Source of the DNA: Epithemia pelagica
Taxonomy: Eukaryota > Bacillariophyta > Bacillariophyceae > Surirellales > Surirellaceae
NCBI GenBank assembly: GCA_946965045.2
Contig: OX337228.1
Span: 992,001 to 1,056,000, forward strand
Reading direction: 5' to 3'
Length of the DNA: 64,000 nucleotides
Part shown: positions 1 through 11,698 of the stretch, in pieces
How the letters are laid out: each line of letters opens with the position of its first letter
How positions within the stretch are numbered: position 1 is the stretch's first letter
Made by a program: the position numbers and the translations under genes
Notes under the pieces: generated by a model
What the model was told of the DNA's origin: nothing
The model's database searches: none
What the model saw: only the letters and a program-made list of their open reading frames with translations

Positions 1-766
1 ACTCCCCTTGACTTTTTTGTTATCCACGAAGACGGCGACTCTGGGTGGTCGACTCGGGTTCCAGTCTGTGATGGCAACGACAAGATCAAGAGTTTGTAAG
101 AACCGCTGACGTAGACAGTCTCCACGGGTGGATCCCTGTGACTGTGGCTGTGGCTGTCATGCGCGTCCCAATGGGAATGGTCCGACAGTGTGTACTCGAG
201 GTGCTCACTGAACGTTCAAGTTTCGTGAAATGCTCCTGTCTTCTTCTACTACCACTTGTATCGGAAAGCACGACCGGGAGGATCCGTTCCACCAAGGAAC
301 TCTTGCTTCTTCCTCCTTTTGTTGTGATTCCATTACGTGTTTGTGCGGATTCGCACACCATGTTGTTTCTTGATGTCACTTTATACGACGACAGGAAGCC
401 CGCGTAGTCAAGAACGAAGTGTGTGTCTGAGGAAAAGAGTCCATCACCCCCCAAAGTCTCCAGGAGTGAGAGATTCCAACATATCTCATAAAGAGTGGAT
501 GAATCCACTTCTCTTTTGAAACCCTTCACAACGAGGTATAGGAGACAGCTGTTCATTCATACTTTAGTCTCAGTATGTGATGGTATTAGGTAGTCGTTCA
601 GATACATACAGCCCGGATTTTTTTCAATGAAGTCTGTCAAAATCAAACGTGGATGGACTCAAAACTCCATTGTCCCTCCTACTCCCTATTCATAGCTCAG
701 TCGTACAAGTCCTATTTCTTGAGTCACTAGAGGCTGTCCCTGCAGATGCAGATCCCAATGGTCAAC
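1..766. other. No supported gene; one weak ORF
   Basis: The longest open frame is 156 codons on the minus strand (86-556). It has no recognisable motif, membrane segment or splice partner, and its composition is unremarkable. It could be the 3' part of a gene entering from the left, but nothing in the sequence decides this. I see no RNA gene and no repeat in this stretch. Confidence 0.4.
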
Positions 767-2008
767 CATTCGCCATTAAATCCCCTCCATTTTGGTGAGG
801 CGGCCAGACAAATCCCCAACCCTATCCTTTTTTCAATGTCGCCCGCCACTTCTCCAGGTAGCTCTAAGTATCTCTAATTGCCAACACCGTTACATCAAGG
901 TCGGCTTGCGTCCAGCTTCCTCGGATTTGGTTTCTTGTTTAGGACGAATCCTCACAAAATTGGGCAACCCTCTCGTTCACGTCTCTCACAAAACCCAAAA
1001 CCGAGGCACATGACATGAGGTATGAACCATGGACGAATCATGCTGGGCTGAATCGCTTCTAACTTCTCACTACTGCTGCTTAGTTCTAATCTTCTTGTCT
1101 CCTTTTCTTTCTTCTTACTCATCACTGCTGCAATCTTTCCTTTCGTTCATGCATAATCCTTTGGTTTTGTCTCATGTTGTACGCGTAGACTAGTAGGTAT
1201 AAGCTGCTTGTGGTCAAGTGGAATATCTATCCCTTTCCCCTTGTTGCAATTCTTTTGTTGTTTGATTGTTGGCTGGTTGGTTACTTTTATGTCTTCTGTA
1301 GGATAGATCATTCTCAATCATTTCTCAACGACCAAACATGTTGTTGTTTTTGCTTCCACACCTTACCTTCCAATTATCAGCACCTAGATCTAGAGTCATA
1401 CAGCGAATGATTCAATTCGTAGCTGTAGATGCGTGTAAGAGCTGCTCTGTCGTGTGTTCATGGTGGAACTGAGGGTCATCGACGTGCTCAAAACAGAAAA
1501 CAGATGTACAACACGCATACAGGAGGCACTTAACTCTATAGATGGCTAGCACATGAGTTCTATTTCTAGTGAATAAAGAAAAGAAGGTTTATAGTCTGTG
1601 GATGAATGCAATGAAAGTTATGGACTCATTTCGACAGAAATGAACAATGGCAAGTAATTAGCTGCTGAGCCAGAGACACAGCAGATGAGCAGACGCTCGT
1701 CCAGTGAGCAGAGCAAGCAAAAGAGACAAGTGTGAGTGAGCATGAGCAATGTAATTGTCATGGCAATCCGCAATGGATCAAGCTCACCTGGAATGCCATT
1801 AATCCGATGTGCTTTGGCAAGAGAAAAGGATTGTGTGCTTGTTACTTGTCCGACATTATGAAACAACCAACCGTCATCCACGCAGGGCCGCTGGAGAGCT
1901 GGCAAAGCCACTCATTTGAGAGCAAGCTCTTCCAAGCACGTGTCCAGGACACGCGACCGAATTTGGTCTGGCCGCCTCACCAAAATGGAGGGGATTTAAT
2001 GGCGAATG
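767..2008. repeat. 43-bp inverted repeat enclosing 1.16 kb
   Basis: The 43 bases at 767-809 (starting CATTCGCCATTAAATCCCC) are repeated as the exact reverse complement at 1966-2008; similarity fades outside both arms. The interior has no coding region I can support, only T-rich sequence and short ORFs. The arrangement suggests a non-autonomous foldback or terminal-inverted-repeat element, but no target-site duplication could be identified next to the arms, so the class is unknown. Confidence 0.6.
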
Positions 2009-3387
2009 TTCCTCGCAGTCCCCAGTCCCCATCTGGATCGTGGAGCGGAAGCGAACTTGTCCTGTGTCAGAATTTCTCTTCTACAGTACTATAGAAATTG
2101 TTTTGAAATCTCGTTGCTCTACAATTAGAGAGAGTACCATTCTATTAGGTGATGTTAGCCTTCTTAAGTATCCTTGTCTCATTCATTCGATACGGCTACA
2201 TGCCATCCTAGTTATTCGTGTCACGTCAATGAAGAACTCGCCACAAGCAGAGCTCCCAACTCTCAACGTCTCCGCATTGGTCATTGGAAACGTCGCACAT
2301 TCTACTTTTCCGCGGTCCTTTCGTGGAACCAAGACGGAATTCGTGAATTTGATACTTGCTGTCAGAGTCGTGTGCGTCGTGGCACCTCTTCAACCGTTGA
2401 GTAGTAGTTTAGGCGCGCAAATCCCGCGAACGGAAAATCTGGGCGTCCGGGGCAATGATTGCCGCTCTTCGGTCAGTCACATGCAACGCGTGATGGCTTC
2501 GCATCGAGTAGTTCCAAGATTTCGAAGCGAGTATTTTCACTTAGAGAATCTCGCTGTTTGTGGAAGGACAATGGATGGGGAGTGAATATTTTCCGGAGGG
2601 ACGGCCAGCGTCCCCCCCTTTACTTATTACAGCCTCATAAGCACAACGCTGGCGGGGAGAGTGTATTTAGGTTCACGACAGAGCCAGACCGTCCACTCCA
2701 GGTGTAATGTATGGAATCGTTGCGTCTGTCCAGTACGGAGGGTGTGCCAGGGTGTGGGTGGCGCTAGCAAAAGCGTGGTGAGAAAGAGCGGTTGGTGGTG
2801 GGTGTGGGTACGGTTGTCGGTGGTGCAGCCAAAGTGATCGCAGAGTTGAGAGGCCCTCGTCGAGAGAGGAAACTGTTCACCCATAGAAAGCATTTCAAGA
2901 TCGCAGACATTAAAACTATCAGAGTCACCATCTCACCGACGCACTCTTGTAACTCTTGTTTGGGGTGGACGGAACAAACAGTGTGATTGAAACGAAGTTC
3001 GATAATTTGCCAAAGAAACGAGTGTGTTTCTGTTGGTGCACCACAACTTTGGTACTGGTGAATCTTTTGGACATCAGGTAAGGATACACTTGATTTGTTG
3101 GTTTTGTAATGTTGCGGCATGGATGAAGAGCATGCAAGAGTTTGATCTTTGATCAGTCTTCCACATCACTCGAACTTTCTTGAAGTCCTGGTAATTTTTC
3201 AAGTTACCCCTTACTTGGGGGAAACGAAGCGAAATGATAAACTCGCCGTTTTTGTTGTGGTTTTCCTGCACCGATCATTGCCTGCGTGCCGTTGTGTGTG
3301 TGTGTTGTTTCGTTTTTGATATTCCCTTCGATGGGTTGGATTGGTGGTTGTCATCGTCGTTTGTTGTAGCATGTTATTGATTGTAAG
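2009..3387. other. Intergenic, no supported gene
   Basis: Several overlapping short ORFs occur (for example 2040-2585 and 2174-2404 on the plus strand), but none shows a domain, signal sequence or plausible splice structure. A GTGTGTGTGTG run at about 3295-3305 lies upstream of the AP2 gene and probably belongs to its promoter or 5' leader. Confidence 0.4.
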
Positions 3388-6300
3388 ATGGATTCCGATG
3401 ACATTGATGTTACCTCAAATGGATGTGGATTTGTGCCATCATTGGAGTTATTATCCACCCTTCGTTGTGACACGCATGTCATACCATGGCTGTGTAGTGC
3501 TCTTGTCGAGATAAAACTGCATCATATCTCACTTTTAATGCTGTTCTTTCTCCAATCACCAGGCGGCATAAGCTGTGGATGTAACATCAGCAAAACTGCA
3601 AGTCCTCCTCTTTTGAACATTCGAGCTACCGAGTCATCTACCATTGCACGTTCTGCTGTACTTGGTAGTCCATCGTCTTCTTCCACCTCATCATTCAAGT
3701 CTTTGGCTTTCACCCTTTCAGCAGCTTCTGCTGAGAGAATGAACGCGTGCACTTTGGCTACTACATCAACCTCATCTAGTAGTAGCAGTCATCCGAAGCG
3801 AAAACTTGTTCGACCCGTGGCGTCCTCGTCCCCCTTGGACAAAATCAGAACATCTCCCGTCTGTAGCACCATGCTGGCTCCAAGAAAGTCTCAGGTCAAC
3901 GACAGTGCATCACACTCTATTGCAGAAGAAGCTCTTTCCACTGGCTCTGTGACAACTGCAAGGCATCATGTGGAAAAGGGAAACGAGAAACAAGTTCGTT
4001 TTGGAGCGAACCGAAGTGTAGCAACCATGGATGTTCCAGATACACAGGAGCAACTCGATGACGGTCAACAACCGCAACATCGATATGTCTCTCCTAGTCG
4101 TTCCATGACGAGCAATTGTAGTGGTGGAACCAAAAATCCTCTTCAATCGGGGGTGTCGCGAGACGAAGAAGAAGAGGATCATGGCATTCCGACGGCAGTA
4201 TTGGAATACAAAACCTATCGCAGTCCAGATCGAGCCAGTGATGCTCTGGTGACCAATGGGACGGACACATCAATGTCCAAGCTGGGCCACGGGGAGGACG
4301 TGCCGAGTTTATGCAGTAGTCGCAGCAACAGTGACAGTGCATCTCCAACCCTAGGAACGTCATCGGCTTTGAATCAATCCAAATTCACCAGTATTTCCAA
4401 GGCTGACAAAGTGTCCGAGAAATGCAAACCGGACACAAACGATCGCGCCACTGGAGGACGTTCGGAAGACGATGATGTAAGTGTTGTCACCCGAAAGATT
4501 TTTATTGAATTGTGATGGATCATATCCCTGACTTTTCGTATTGTTTTTAGTTCTTGTCTCCACCACCTAAGACGGCGTCATCCACAGCGGCACAGGTCTC
4601 GTCTGAATTCAAGTTCCTACCCACGTCCCCCAAGTCATCTTCCTTTTCACGTGCAACTTTCGATGAGAAGAAAGGATCGGACGAGGATGCTGTTCTTGAC
4701 AGGGAAATGGAGCACCACTCAAAGATGGGGGATGTCGTCGATGATTTTGTTCCTCAGACTCCTCGCAGTAGGGATGTGTCCACGCCGACTGACTTTGCGG
4801 AAGACTACGGAAAAGGGGGTTCGAATTGTAACTTGTTTGATACTTCGAACGTCTTGGCATGGCTCCAATCACCCACCGCGCATGGACTGTTCTCTCCCGG
4901 AGGTGGACTTGGATCCTTGATGAACACACCAGCTGGCAATGCCATGCCGCGTACACCCCGGACACCCACGGTTAGTACGTCGTTTTTCTTTTCAGATGTG
5001 GCGAGCCTACCCAAAACAACAGAAACGACCCCCAAACCGGATGGTGCCAAGTCGCAAAAGGGAGGTTCGAACATTATCTGTATATCGCCTCTTGCATCGA
5101 CTAAAGGTCGCCCGGATAACACTGTGTCGATCAACACTCCTCTAAACTTCAAAGATATCTTTGCGTCACCCAAGGAACGAGGTAAACCGTTGCCTCTATT
5201 GGGGGATACGCCCTGCAGGACGGAGCGTCCACGTGGAAAACAACGCAAGGGCAAGAGGGGTGATCCTAGTTTGGACGCTGTGCATTTGGCAGAACGTGAT
5301 CTTTACGAAGATGAAGATCTCAACGTTTTGCTACAACTGGCGTCCAATACCCCTGGAGTGGGTGACACATCCAATGGAGTGGTGTTTCGGTCACCGCCAG
5401 GCCTTAACAAAAAGGGGGACGCCGCGGAAGCAAATGGGGATAGTACATTTTCTGGGCTTGCACTGCCCATGATTGGAGGTGACAACGATGGGGAAACGAG
5501 CAACAAGACAAGACTCCAGCAAAAATCTGGTGGAAGAAGTGCCTTGACGGATGAAACGTTTGGTCTTCCGCAATTGGGAATGCGGTCAAGTTCCTCTAGT
5601 GGATCAACATCCAAAGAGATAAAGTCCAAACCTAGTACTGTCGGAAGCAGTAACAAGGTGCTGAACGATAAGTCGAACAGCAAAGAGAAGAATGTAAACT
5701 CCTCATCGGCAATGAAGTCATCTGCCAGTGGATCATTGCCCAACCCTTATCACATGGCGCCGCCCTTTCCTCCAGGCCCCGCGGACATGCATGCTTATTA
5801 CCCGATGTCAGGGATGCCACCTGTTCCACCAAATTCGACCGGAAGCATGCGTGTCGTTGTGGGAGGACAACCTCCTTCCCGCCGAAACAGCACCGGTGGA
5901 ACAAACAACAATAGTAGCAATGGAAGTGGAAAGGAGAGACAAGGGAATTCCCCTCCACCACATCCACCCTTTCATGAATACCCTCCTGCACCTGGCAATA
6001 TGCCATATCCGCCTCCACCTCCGGGTATGTTTTCCACTTATCCAGCCTACAATGGAATGGGCAGATATCCTCCATACAGTCACTATCCACCTCCTCCGCC
6101 CCGGCCGATGCCCATGTACAACGCACAGCGTCCTACATCTGCTGGAAGCGCCACGTCTACCAAAGATGTCAAACGAAAAGGCACAGGGTCGACCAAAGGA
6201 GTTGGTAGTGTTGGGCCGAAAGGAATCCCACAGGGAGTCAACAAAAGAGCAGCGCCTCCATCGATTGGGAAGCATGAGGGAGAGACTGTGGCACCGGCTG

Positions 6301-6761
6301 GTCTAGTAACATCTACAGGTATCCCATCATCTGGAGCATCATCGTCTCCAAATAAGAAACAAAAGAAGTCACCAGGAGATCGACCAACTAAGAAGAAGAA
6401 CAGATCGCCACCACTCACGGACCGAGGGGACCGCGAAAAGGCGGCGGCTACCATCCATTCCGTCAATCAAGCGAGTGGTGGAAAGAATGACCGCGCAGCA
6501 GCCTTGGCAGCTGCGATTTTACGTGGTGTGACAATGCGTCCATCTGGAAAGTGGCAAGCCCAGCTGTATTTTGCTGGCAAGTCACGATACATTGGAGTCT
6601 TTGACACAAGGGAGAAGGCCGCGTTAGCTTATGAAATTGCCCGAGAGAAGCTCAAGTCTGGTCCGTCCGAGGGAGGACTGTCGGCAAAATCTACCGAGAA
6701 TCTTGTCAATACAGCACGCAAAGCTGCGTTCGATGGTGTCAATGAAAGTTTACCCAAATGA
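3388..6761 (+). CDS. AP2/ERF-domain DNA-binding protein, low-complexity
   Basis: Two exons, 3388-4476 and 4551-6761, join across a 74-bp intron (GTAAGT donor, TTTTTAG acceptor) in phase 0, giving about 1,099 residues. The C-terminus holds a single AP2/ERF-like domain at about residues 1015-1067, with RGV, RPSGKWQAQL, RYIGVFDT and EKAALAYE matching the beta-sheet and helix of that fold. It is therefore probably a nuclear transcription regulator. The rest is Ser/Gly/Asn-rich and disordered, with a Pro/Tyr-rich stretch at about 765-880. The first 60 residues include a hydrophobic stretch that looks like unspliced intron ending at CACCAG near 3562, so the true N-terminus may differ. Plant-type ERF proteins are much shorter; long disordered proteins with one AP2 domain do occur in algae. 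Confidence 0.8.
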
Positions 6762-7371
6762 GACAATATTGGTGAAACACGCACTACTGGAGGTTCAAAA
6801 ACAAAATATTTTGAAATGTGCTAAGAAAAAAGAAGCAGAGGATATGGATCAAAAACAGCATGTACAATCACATTGATTCCTCTCGGACTTGACAACCGTG
6901 ACGCTCTTGTGAAATGACAACGATGAAGTAGTGGTGGTTTTTATGACTACAAAACACACATTGCAGTGGACGGATTGGTTTTTTGTGATTTATGTGATGA
7001 ATGGACGAAATGATAGATTCAACTACATAGGCCTGTACTTGCCTTGTCTACCTTTGAAATTCCCGCTACACTTTTTGACGCTGTAGTTGAGGATTACCGT
7101 AAGGTTAGTGTCCGCGCACTGGTATCTTGGGTTCCACTGTGCTTTCCGGAACGGAAATAAGTCTTCGCTATGGACAGATGCTCACATTTGGTGCATTGCA
7201 TGACAGCAAAAGCACTGGAACGAAAGCCGTCATCCTGGTAGGACAGAGCGACGATTTCCAACCTTTTCCCTCTGCGATTTCCAAACTAACTACGGGTGAA
7301 CCGTTTTTGCACTTGAGGGAGGCTTCCTCCTCGGCGATGAACAACGGTAGGTCTACCGATTACCTATTCTT
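6762..7371. other. 3' flanks; one weak ORF
   Basis: This stretch lies between the AP2 gene and the 3' end of the minus-strand membrane protein. A 93-codon ORF (7127-7408, plus) slightly overlaps the end of the neighbouring gene. It has no recognisable domain, and I do not regard it as supported. Confidence 0.35.
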
Positions 7372-8429
7372 TCATGGCAATGGAGCAACACTGGTAAAGA
7401 CTTGTTGATTGGTATTCAAAAAGGGAAACTGATGAGGAACCATTCCCAGTTTCCAAAGAACAAAGGACCAGAGAATGGAATCACAGTCTCCACAGTGGGG
7501 CCAGGGATTGGCGGTGGGTAAAAACAGCAGCCCCAACGACGGCTTCATTATCCACAGGGACGGCGTGGCATACAACTTCCAAAACTCGGTCGAAGCAAAA
7601 CGAAAACTGGGAGAGCGTGGATTGTACGCCACCAACTCGGAGGAATAGAGTTGCATCCGAGGTTCATAGTGGGGCTGATGGTGCAGCCAAGCCTGAGCTG
7701 TGACAAGGGTTTGATTGATCGTCAGCCGAGAGGAGGAGGAGGAGGAGGAAGGGGAGTGGTTTGGGGGCTGTTCGAGCAAGCGCTGCCATTCGCTGTCCAC
7801 GGTGGTCATACCCTTTTTTCGTTTGGTGCGAGTCGGAAATTGCATCCACCCACCACTCGTGTCTTGGTTCCACGATTGTTGTTGTTGCAGCATGGCGTCG
7901 ATTCGACGAAACCAATGAGGGGAATCTTGAAGAACAACATGTTCATCATGATAGACAATGGTGGAACAGGACGACCACAAGGCATGATCGTTTTTTCGTT
8001 CATGTTGTTGCATGGAGGATGGTGGAATGGCGGTACTATTCCATGCCATGAACTTGATCCAAACATGTAGCATTTCTTGTTGTGGTGTTTGTCCTTCCAA
8101 ATGGGACCAGGACCTCCACCACGAGGATGGAGGCGGCAATGGCACGGTTGTCGTGACATGAATCCAGGGTAATGGTGGTTGATAGGATACGGATTGGGGC
8201 AATGGCTTGGTAAAGACCAAAAATTGAAAGTCATCCGTGTCAAAGCTGGAAGGAGGAGCAGTTGGCAGGGAAGGATTGTTTTGATTCTCCTGGGTAGTGC
8301 CGTCGTTCTGGTTCTCTGGTATGTAATGAAAGGTCACAATACAGATTTTCGTCCTGGAAGTACTCGAGTTGAATGGCAGGTTGTGTGGGGTGTGGCCTGG
8401 CCGAACAAAGTCTTTTTCCAGAGGCAGTC

Positions 8430-8490
<61 letters not shown>

Positions 8491-8952
8491 GGGACTTGTT
8501 GTGGTTGCTGCTTCGAGTGTGCTCGTTGTGGCTTGCCAAAACAATGCCATGCCTTGTCCCAACAAAAAGGAAAAGGCCATGGCAACCAACACCATTCCGA
8601 CACCCACGAGACTCTGCTCTATTCTAGGAGACCGTCTACCACCATGATTTCGGTGAGTGGTTGCTGTGGTTTGACCTGGTTGGTGTGACAACACTTCTGG
8701 TTCGGAGTGACTTGTTGTTCTTGTTGTTGTTGTTGTCCTTCCTCGTCGTGGTATTGGTTTGAAGGAGCTCATCCACGACAGGGTATTGGCAACAAACGAG
8801 TGTCGGTCCATTCTTTGGAAAGTACTGGCTGATTCTAGGTGTACTGATCTTGTGTCAATGCTTCTGTTGGTGCTGTTTGTTTCGTCGACGCGCAATGACG
8901 ATACAACGAGACGATCACACATCACACCATTGTCGCGCACACAGAATTCCAT
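7372..8952 (-). CDS. Type II membrane protein with poly-Thr stalk, unknown
   Basis: Single open frame of 526 residues. A basic N-terminal region is followed by one hydrophobic segment at about residues 115-138, then a Thr-rich stalk encoded by a (TGT)n microsatellite, and a lumenal-type domain of about 340 residues rich in Trp, Pro and His with NxT/NxS sites. This is the architecture of a Golgi type II enzyme such as a glycosyltransferase, but I cannot identify a catalytic signature, so no activity is assigned. The start could be any of several methionines before the membrane segment (residues 1, 11, 48 or 61). Three nearby genes encode proteins of similar plan (the sulfotransferase, the DUF5672-like protein and the EF-hand protein). 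Confidence 0.65.
8431..8490. repeat. (TGT)20 microsatellite inside coding sequence
   Basis: Sixty bases of uninterrupted TGT repeat encode about 20 consecutive Thr codons in the minus-strand membrane protein. The tract is long and pure enough to be polymorphic in length without breaking the frame. The same tract gives poly-Val, poly-Leu, poly-Cys, poly-Asn or poly-Gln in other frames, which creates spurious ORFs on both strands. Confidence 0.95.
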
Positions 8953-9145
8953 CCATCAACGCCCCCAAATTGGTCTGACTGCCCCTTATATTTTTGATAC
9001 AGCCCTCTTTTACTCGGAAGTTCGTCGAGAAGGGTGATTCACCGTATCAATACGTCATCATCATAACTCTATTTTCTTTCCCTCTTGTCTTGACCCTGAA
9101 GAGCACCGAGAGAGGGAGAAGTATATTCGATACAGATAGTACAAG

Positions 9146-9637
9146 ATGATCAACTTGGCAAGGTATTACATGAAACTGTTGGTACTGTTGCCATTTTCAT
9201 GTCTGGCCTGGGTGTCGATCCCCTCGCCCTCCCGCATGGGCGTTCCATCCCTGGCAGCCACTTCTTCTGACGAGAGCAACCAGGTACAATCCATTTCCCT
9301 GCAGTCCATGTACGATTCCATGTCGGATCCCGATACCTTTGGTCAAGAAATGGCCGAATCGATCCAACGATGGTTGGATTTTGAATGGATGCCGCAAGAA
9401 ATTCACGCCAAAATGGGACAATCGTGCAAACAGTCCCTCTTGCACTGTCACCAAGACGGGGTGGACGATCTCATGTCGGTCATGATGACGGTCGCCAATG
9501 ATTTGCAAGACGATTGGGACAAGGAATACGAACAAGATGCCTTTGTCAGTTCGTGGGACGTGACGAATTACGTGTCGGATTACCTTACCAAAAAGAGTGG
9601 CATTGAAGGCTGTGAATGTTCGGCAAGGATTCATTGA
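9146..9637 (+). CDS. Small secreted or plastid-targeted protein, unknown
   Basis: A 163-residue protein with an N-terminal hydrophobic stretch (about residues 9-24), a Ser/Pro/Ala-rich linker and an acidic, Trp-containing domain (residues 60-163) ending in a Cys-x-Cys pair. The signal-like segment followed by a hydroxylated, arginine-containing linker resembles stramenopile bipartite plastid targeting, but no clear ASAF-type cleavage motif is present, so secretion is equally possible. No family is recognised. The ATG at 9146 is the first in the frame; an alternative Met lies at residue 9. The frame is intact and isolated between intergenic stretches. Confidence 0.65.
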   Translation: MINLARYYMKLLVLLPFSCLAWVSIPSPSRMGVPSLAATSSDESNQVQSISLQSMYDSMSDPDTFGQEMAESIQRWLDFEWMPQEIHAKMGQSCKQSLLHCHQDGVDDLMSVMMTVANDLQDDWDKEYEQDAFVSSWDVTNYVSDYLTKKSGIEGCECSARIH

Positions 9638-10232
9638 AAGCATACGTGCAAGAGAGAGATTTCAGAGGCCCAAAACATTAGATGGATTTGGGGAGCACCG
9701 TTCGTGGTGGGGAGCGTCATCCTCCTTTCAACAAGAACTAAAACGCATCCCATGTGTTGTCAATGGTCACCAGCACGTGGGTGAGGTCCAACGTACACGT
9801 CTTCTTCTATGAAACCCATGATTTGTCGGAACCCTAACTCATAGACCCTTCGTAAAGCACTACCTAAAACTTAGATTTGTGGGCTAGTAGCAGACAAGAA
9901 AGAAAGATGCAAGTATTCATTCACCAGCGCACTTGTTCTTGCAGTACAGCATGGGTGGGACAGTGATTGAGTGTCCTCGTACTTAGTACTTAGTTACTTT
10001 GCGTGTTGCAGTAAGTACGACCCCCGAATCTACAGGATTGTATCGCTTGGCTACTTTTGTCAGATATGGAAGCGGGTGGCTGTTCGCTTCCTCTTGCATG
10101 GTATTCAGGATCACTCGGTACAGTTCCATGATGAGATAACGGGTCTATGAAAGTATCGGTATTGACTGTGCCTCGTTGTTGGCAATTGCACCATGTCTCC
10201 ACATCATACTCAACAGCCAAGACGATCATCCT
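9638..10232. other. Intergenic, nothing recognised
   Basis: Only short ORFs occur, with no repeats longer than a few bases noticed. This stretch holds the 3' flanks of the convergent small protein gene and sulfotransferase gene. Confidence 0.5.
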
Positions 10233-11477
10233 TCAAGTCGACAAGGCAACGCGGACACCTTGACCGTGAGCTTGCTGTTGCAGGTTGTTTGGGGCTACGG
10301 CAACAACAGAGTTGGCACGTTGTCGTTTGGGAAGGTTGGTCCAGAGATCCAGAGAATAGTCCTTTTGGACACGCTCGTAGAGTTCTTGATCCATTCTTGT
10401 CTTGTTCCTAATGTGCTCCGTGGCATTTCGTGATAAACCTCGTAGTTCAATCTTGTTGGGTTTGTGGTTTCGGTTTTTTAGTGGGACACTGACGGCCGCG
10501 TCGACCCGCCCTTCCATCATGTAGGCCAGGAGTGGCAACGTGTCCTTGTGAAGCGTTTCGACCGTTCCAATCCAATCCACCGTTCGTGTCATGACCTGGT
10601 AGGCATGTCGACATTCGGAAGACGTCAGATTGCGTCCAAACAAGGGAAAGAGTTTGGTGGTGGCCCGTTCGCCACGGGCAAAATACAGACATTGAGGATT
10701 GGGTAAGGTAATGCGGCAAAAGTCCGCTTCATTGTTTTCTCCCTGCTCATACATATTTTTGCGACTTTTGAGATTTTGATAATTGTAAAAGCTCACGGCA
10801 TGGCTCAGTGGTTCCCGAACCGTGGACAGAACAAAAAAGGGAACGTGATTTACGTTGGCCCGTTGTCGCAAGTTGTGCAGCGCCGTTTCCAGTTCCACCA
10901 GACTGGGATCGGGGCCCAAATGAATCTCCACCACCAATGTATGGTTGCCCATACCTTCCACCACTCGTTTCATTTCCTCCAAGTTCCGGATAAAATTGGA
11001 TTGCCAAATCACTTGCACCCACCCACGTGGTTCGTACCGTTGCAAAAAGGATCGAATGGTCGTCCCCGCATTTTTGGCCACATGAAAGAAAATCAACAGT
11101 CCCGCTCGGTCCGTAAAGGTTGGCAAGGCTCGAGGAACACTCACCAGACTTGGGGGGTCAGCGGTAGCTTGCAGTGGTGTCATGTGGACGCAATCTTCCG
11201 GTGACTGTCCCGGCGTCCCCAGTCTCGAATGTCCTGAAAAGAGGAGAGAAGCCGTATTGCGGTGATGGTTCGACAGACGATAGGAGAAGAGTATCGTGGA
11301 AAACAGAGATGCTCCTGTCAAGAAAAGGGCCAGCCAGGAAGAGAAGGACGACGAGGACGATGATTGTCGTTTGGTGGCACCTCGTTCCGTCTTTCTCGTC
11401 GCTTCGCCCGACGACGATGACGACGACGTTTGTTTTCGTTTGGATAGTGCCGACATGGAATTAGCCATTGCTTTCAC
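10233..11477 (-). CDS. Golgi-type PAPS-dependent sulfotransferase
   Basis: A 414-residue type II membrane protein. It has a Ser-rich basic cytosolic tail, one membrane segment at about residues 47-66, and a lumenal domain with the PAPS 5'-phosphosulfate loop FFHVAKNAGTT (about 130-140) and a 3'-phosphate-binding segment VREPLSHAVSFYNY (about 220-233). These match the carbohydrate sulfotransferase family related to heparan sulfate 2-O-sulfotransferases (Sulfotransfer_2 type), which transfers sulfate from PAPS to glycans in the Golgi. The acceptor cannot be told from sequence; in an alga a sulfated extracellular polysaccharide is plausible. Several NxT/NxS sites agree with a lumenal domain. The frame is intact with no intron, and the start is at residue 1 or Met5/Met8. 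Confidence 0.85.
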   Translation of the reverse strand: MKAMANSMSALSKRKQTSSSSSSGEATRKTERGATKRQSSSSSSFSSWLALFLTGASLFSTILFSYRLSNHHRNTASLLFSGHSRLGTPGQSPEDCVHMTPLQATADPPSLVSVPRALPTFTDRAGLLIFFHVAKNAGTTIRSFLQRYEPRGWVQVIWQSNFIRNLEEMKRVVEGMGNHTLVVEIHLGPDPSLVELETALHNLRQRANVNHVPFFVLSTVREPLSHAVSFYNYQNLKSRKNMYEQGENNEADFCRITLPNPQCLYFARGERATTKLFPLFGRNLTSSECRHAYQVMTRTVDWIGTVETLHKDTLPLLAYMMEGRVDAAVSVPLKNRNHKPNKIELRGLSRNATEHIRNKTRMDQELYERVQKDYSLDLWTNLPKRQRANSVVAVAPNNLQQQAHGQGVRVALST

Positions 11478-11698
11478 TGGAGGGATCCAATGGCGAGCCC
11501 GGTTGTAAGGTTACCTTTAATCCTTGGGAAGAAATATGACCGTTGCGACTCGAAAATTTCGTTCCGAGACATCATGTTACGTTTATGCGACTGATTGAAT
11601 CGCATTTTTATAAAGGGTCTAGACCACGAAGCTCGCAAGAAATCCTTTATGCGAGCCTTTGGAGCTCCCAATCTTTAGATTTTAGATACACAGTATTT

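Noticed and set aside
3371-3570. Alternative first exon for the AP2 gene using the ATG at 3371 and the donor GTAAGA
   Set aside because: Joining it to the CACCAG acceptor gives the wrong phase; the N-terminus is left as uncertain.
8179-8688. Plus-strand ORFs with poly-Cys, poly-Val or poly-Leu runs
   Set aside because: They are the other frames of the (TGT)20 microsatellite antisense to the Thr-stalk gene.
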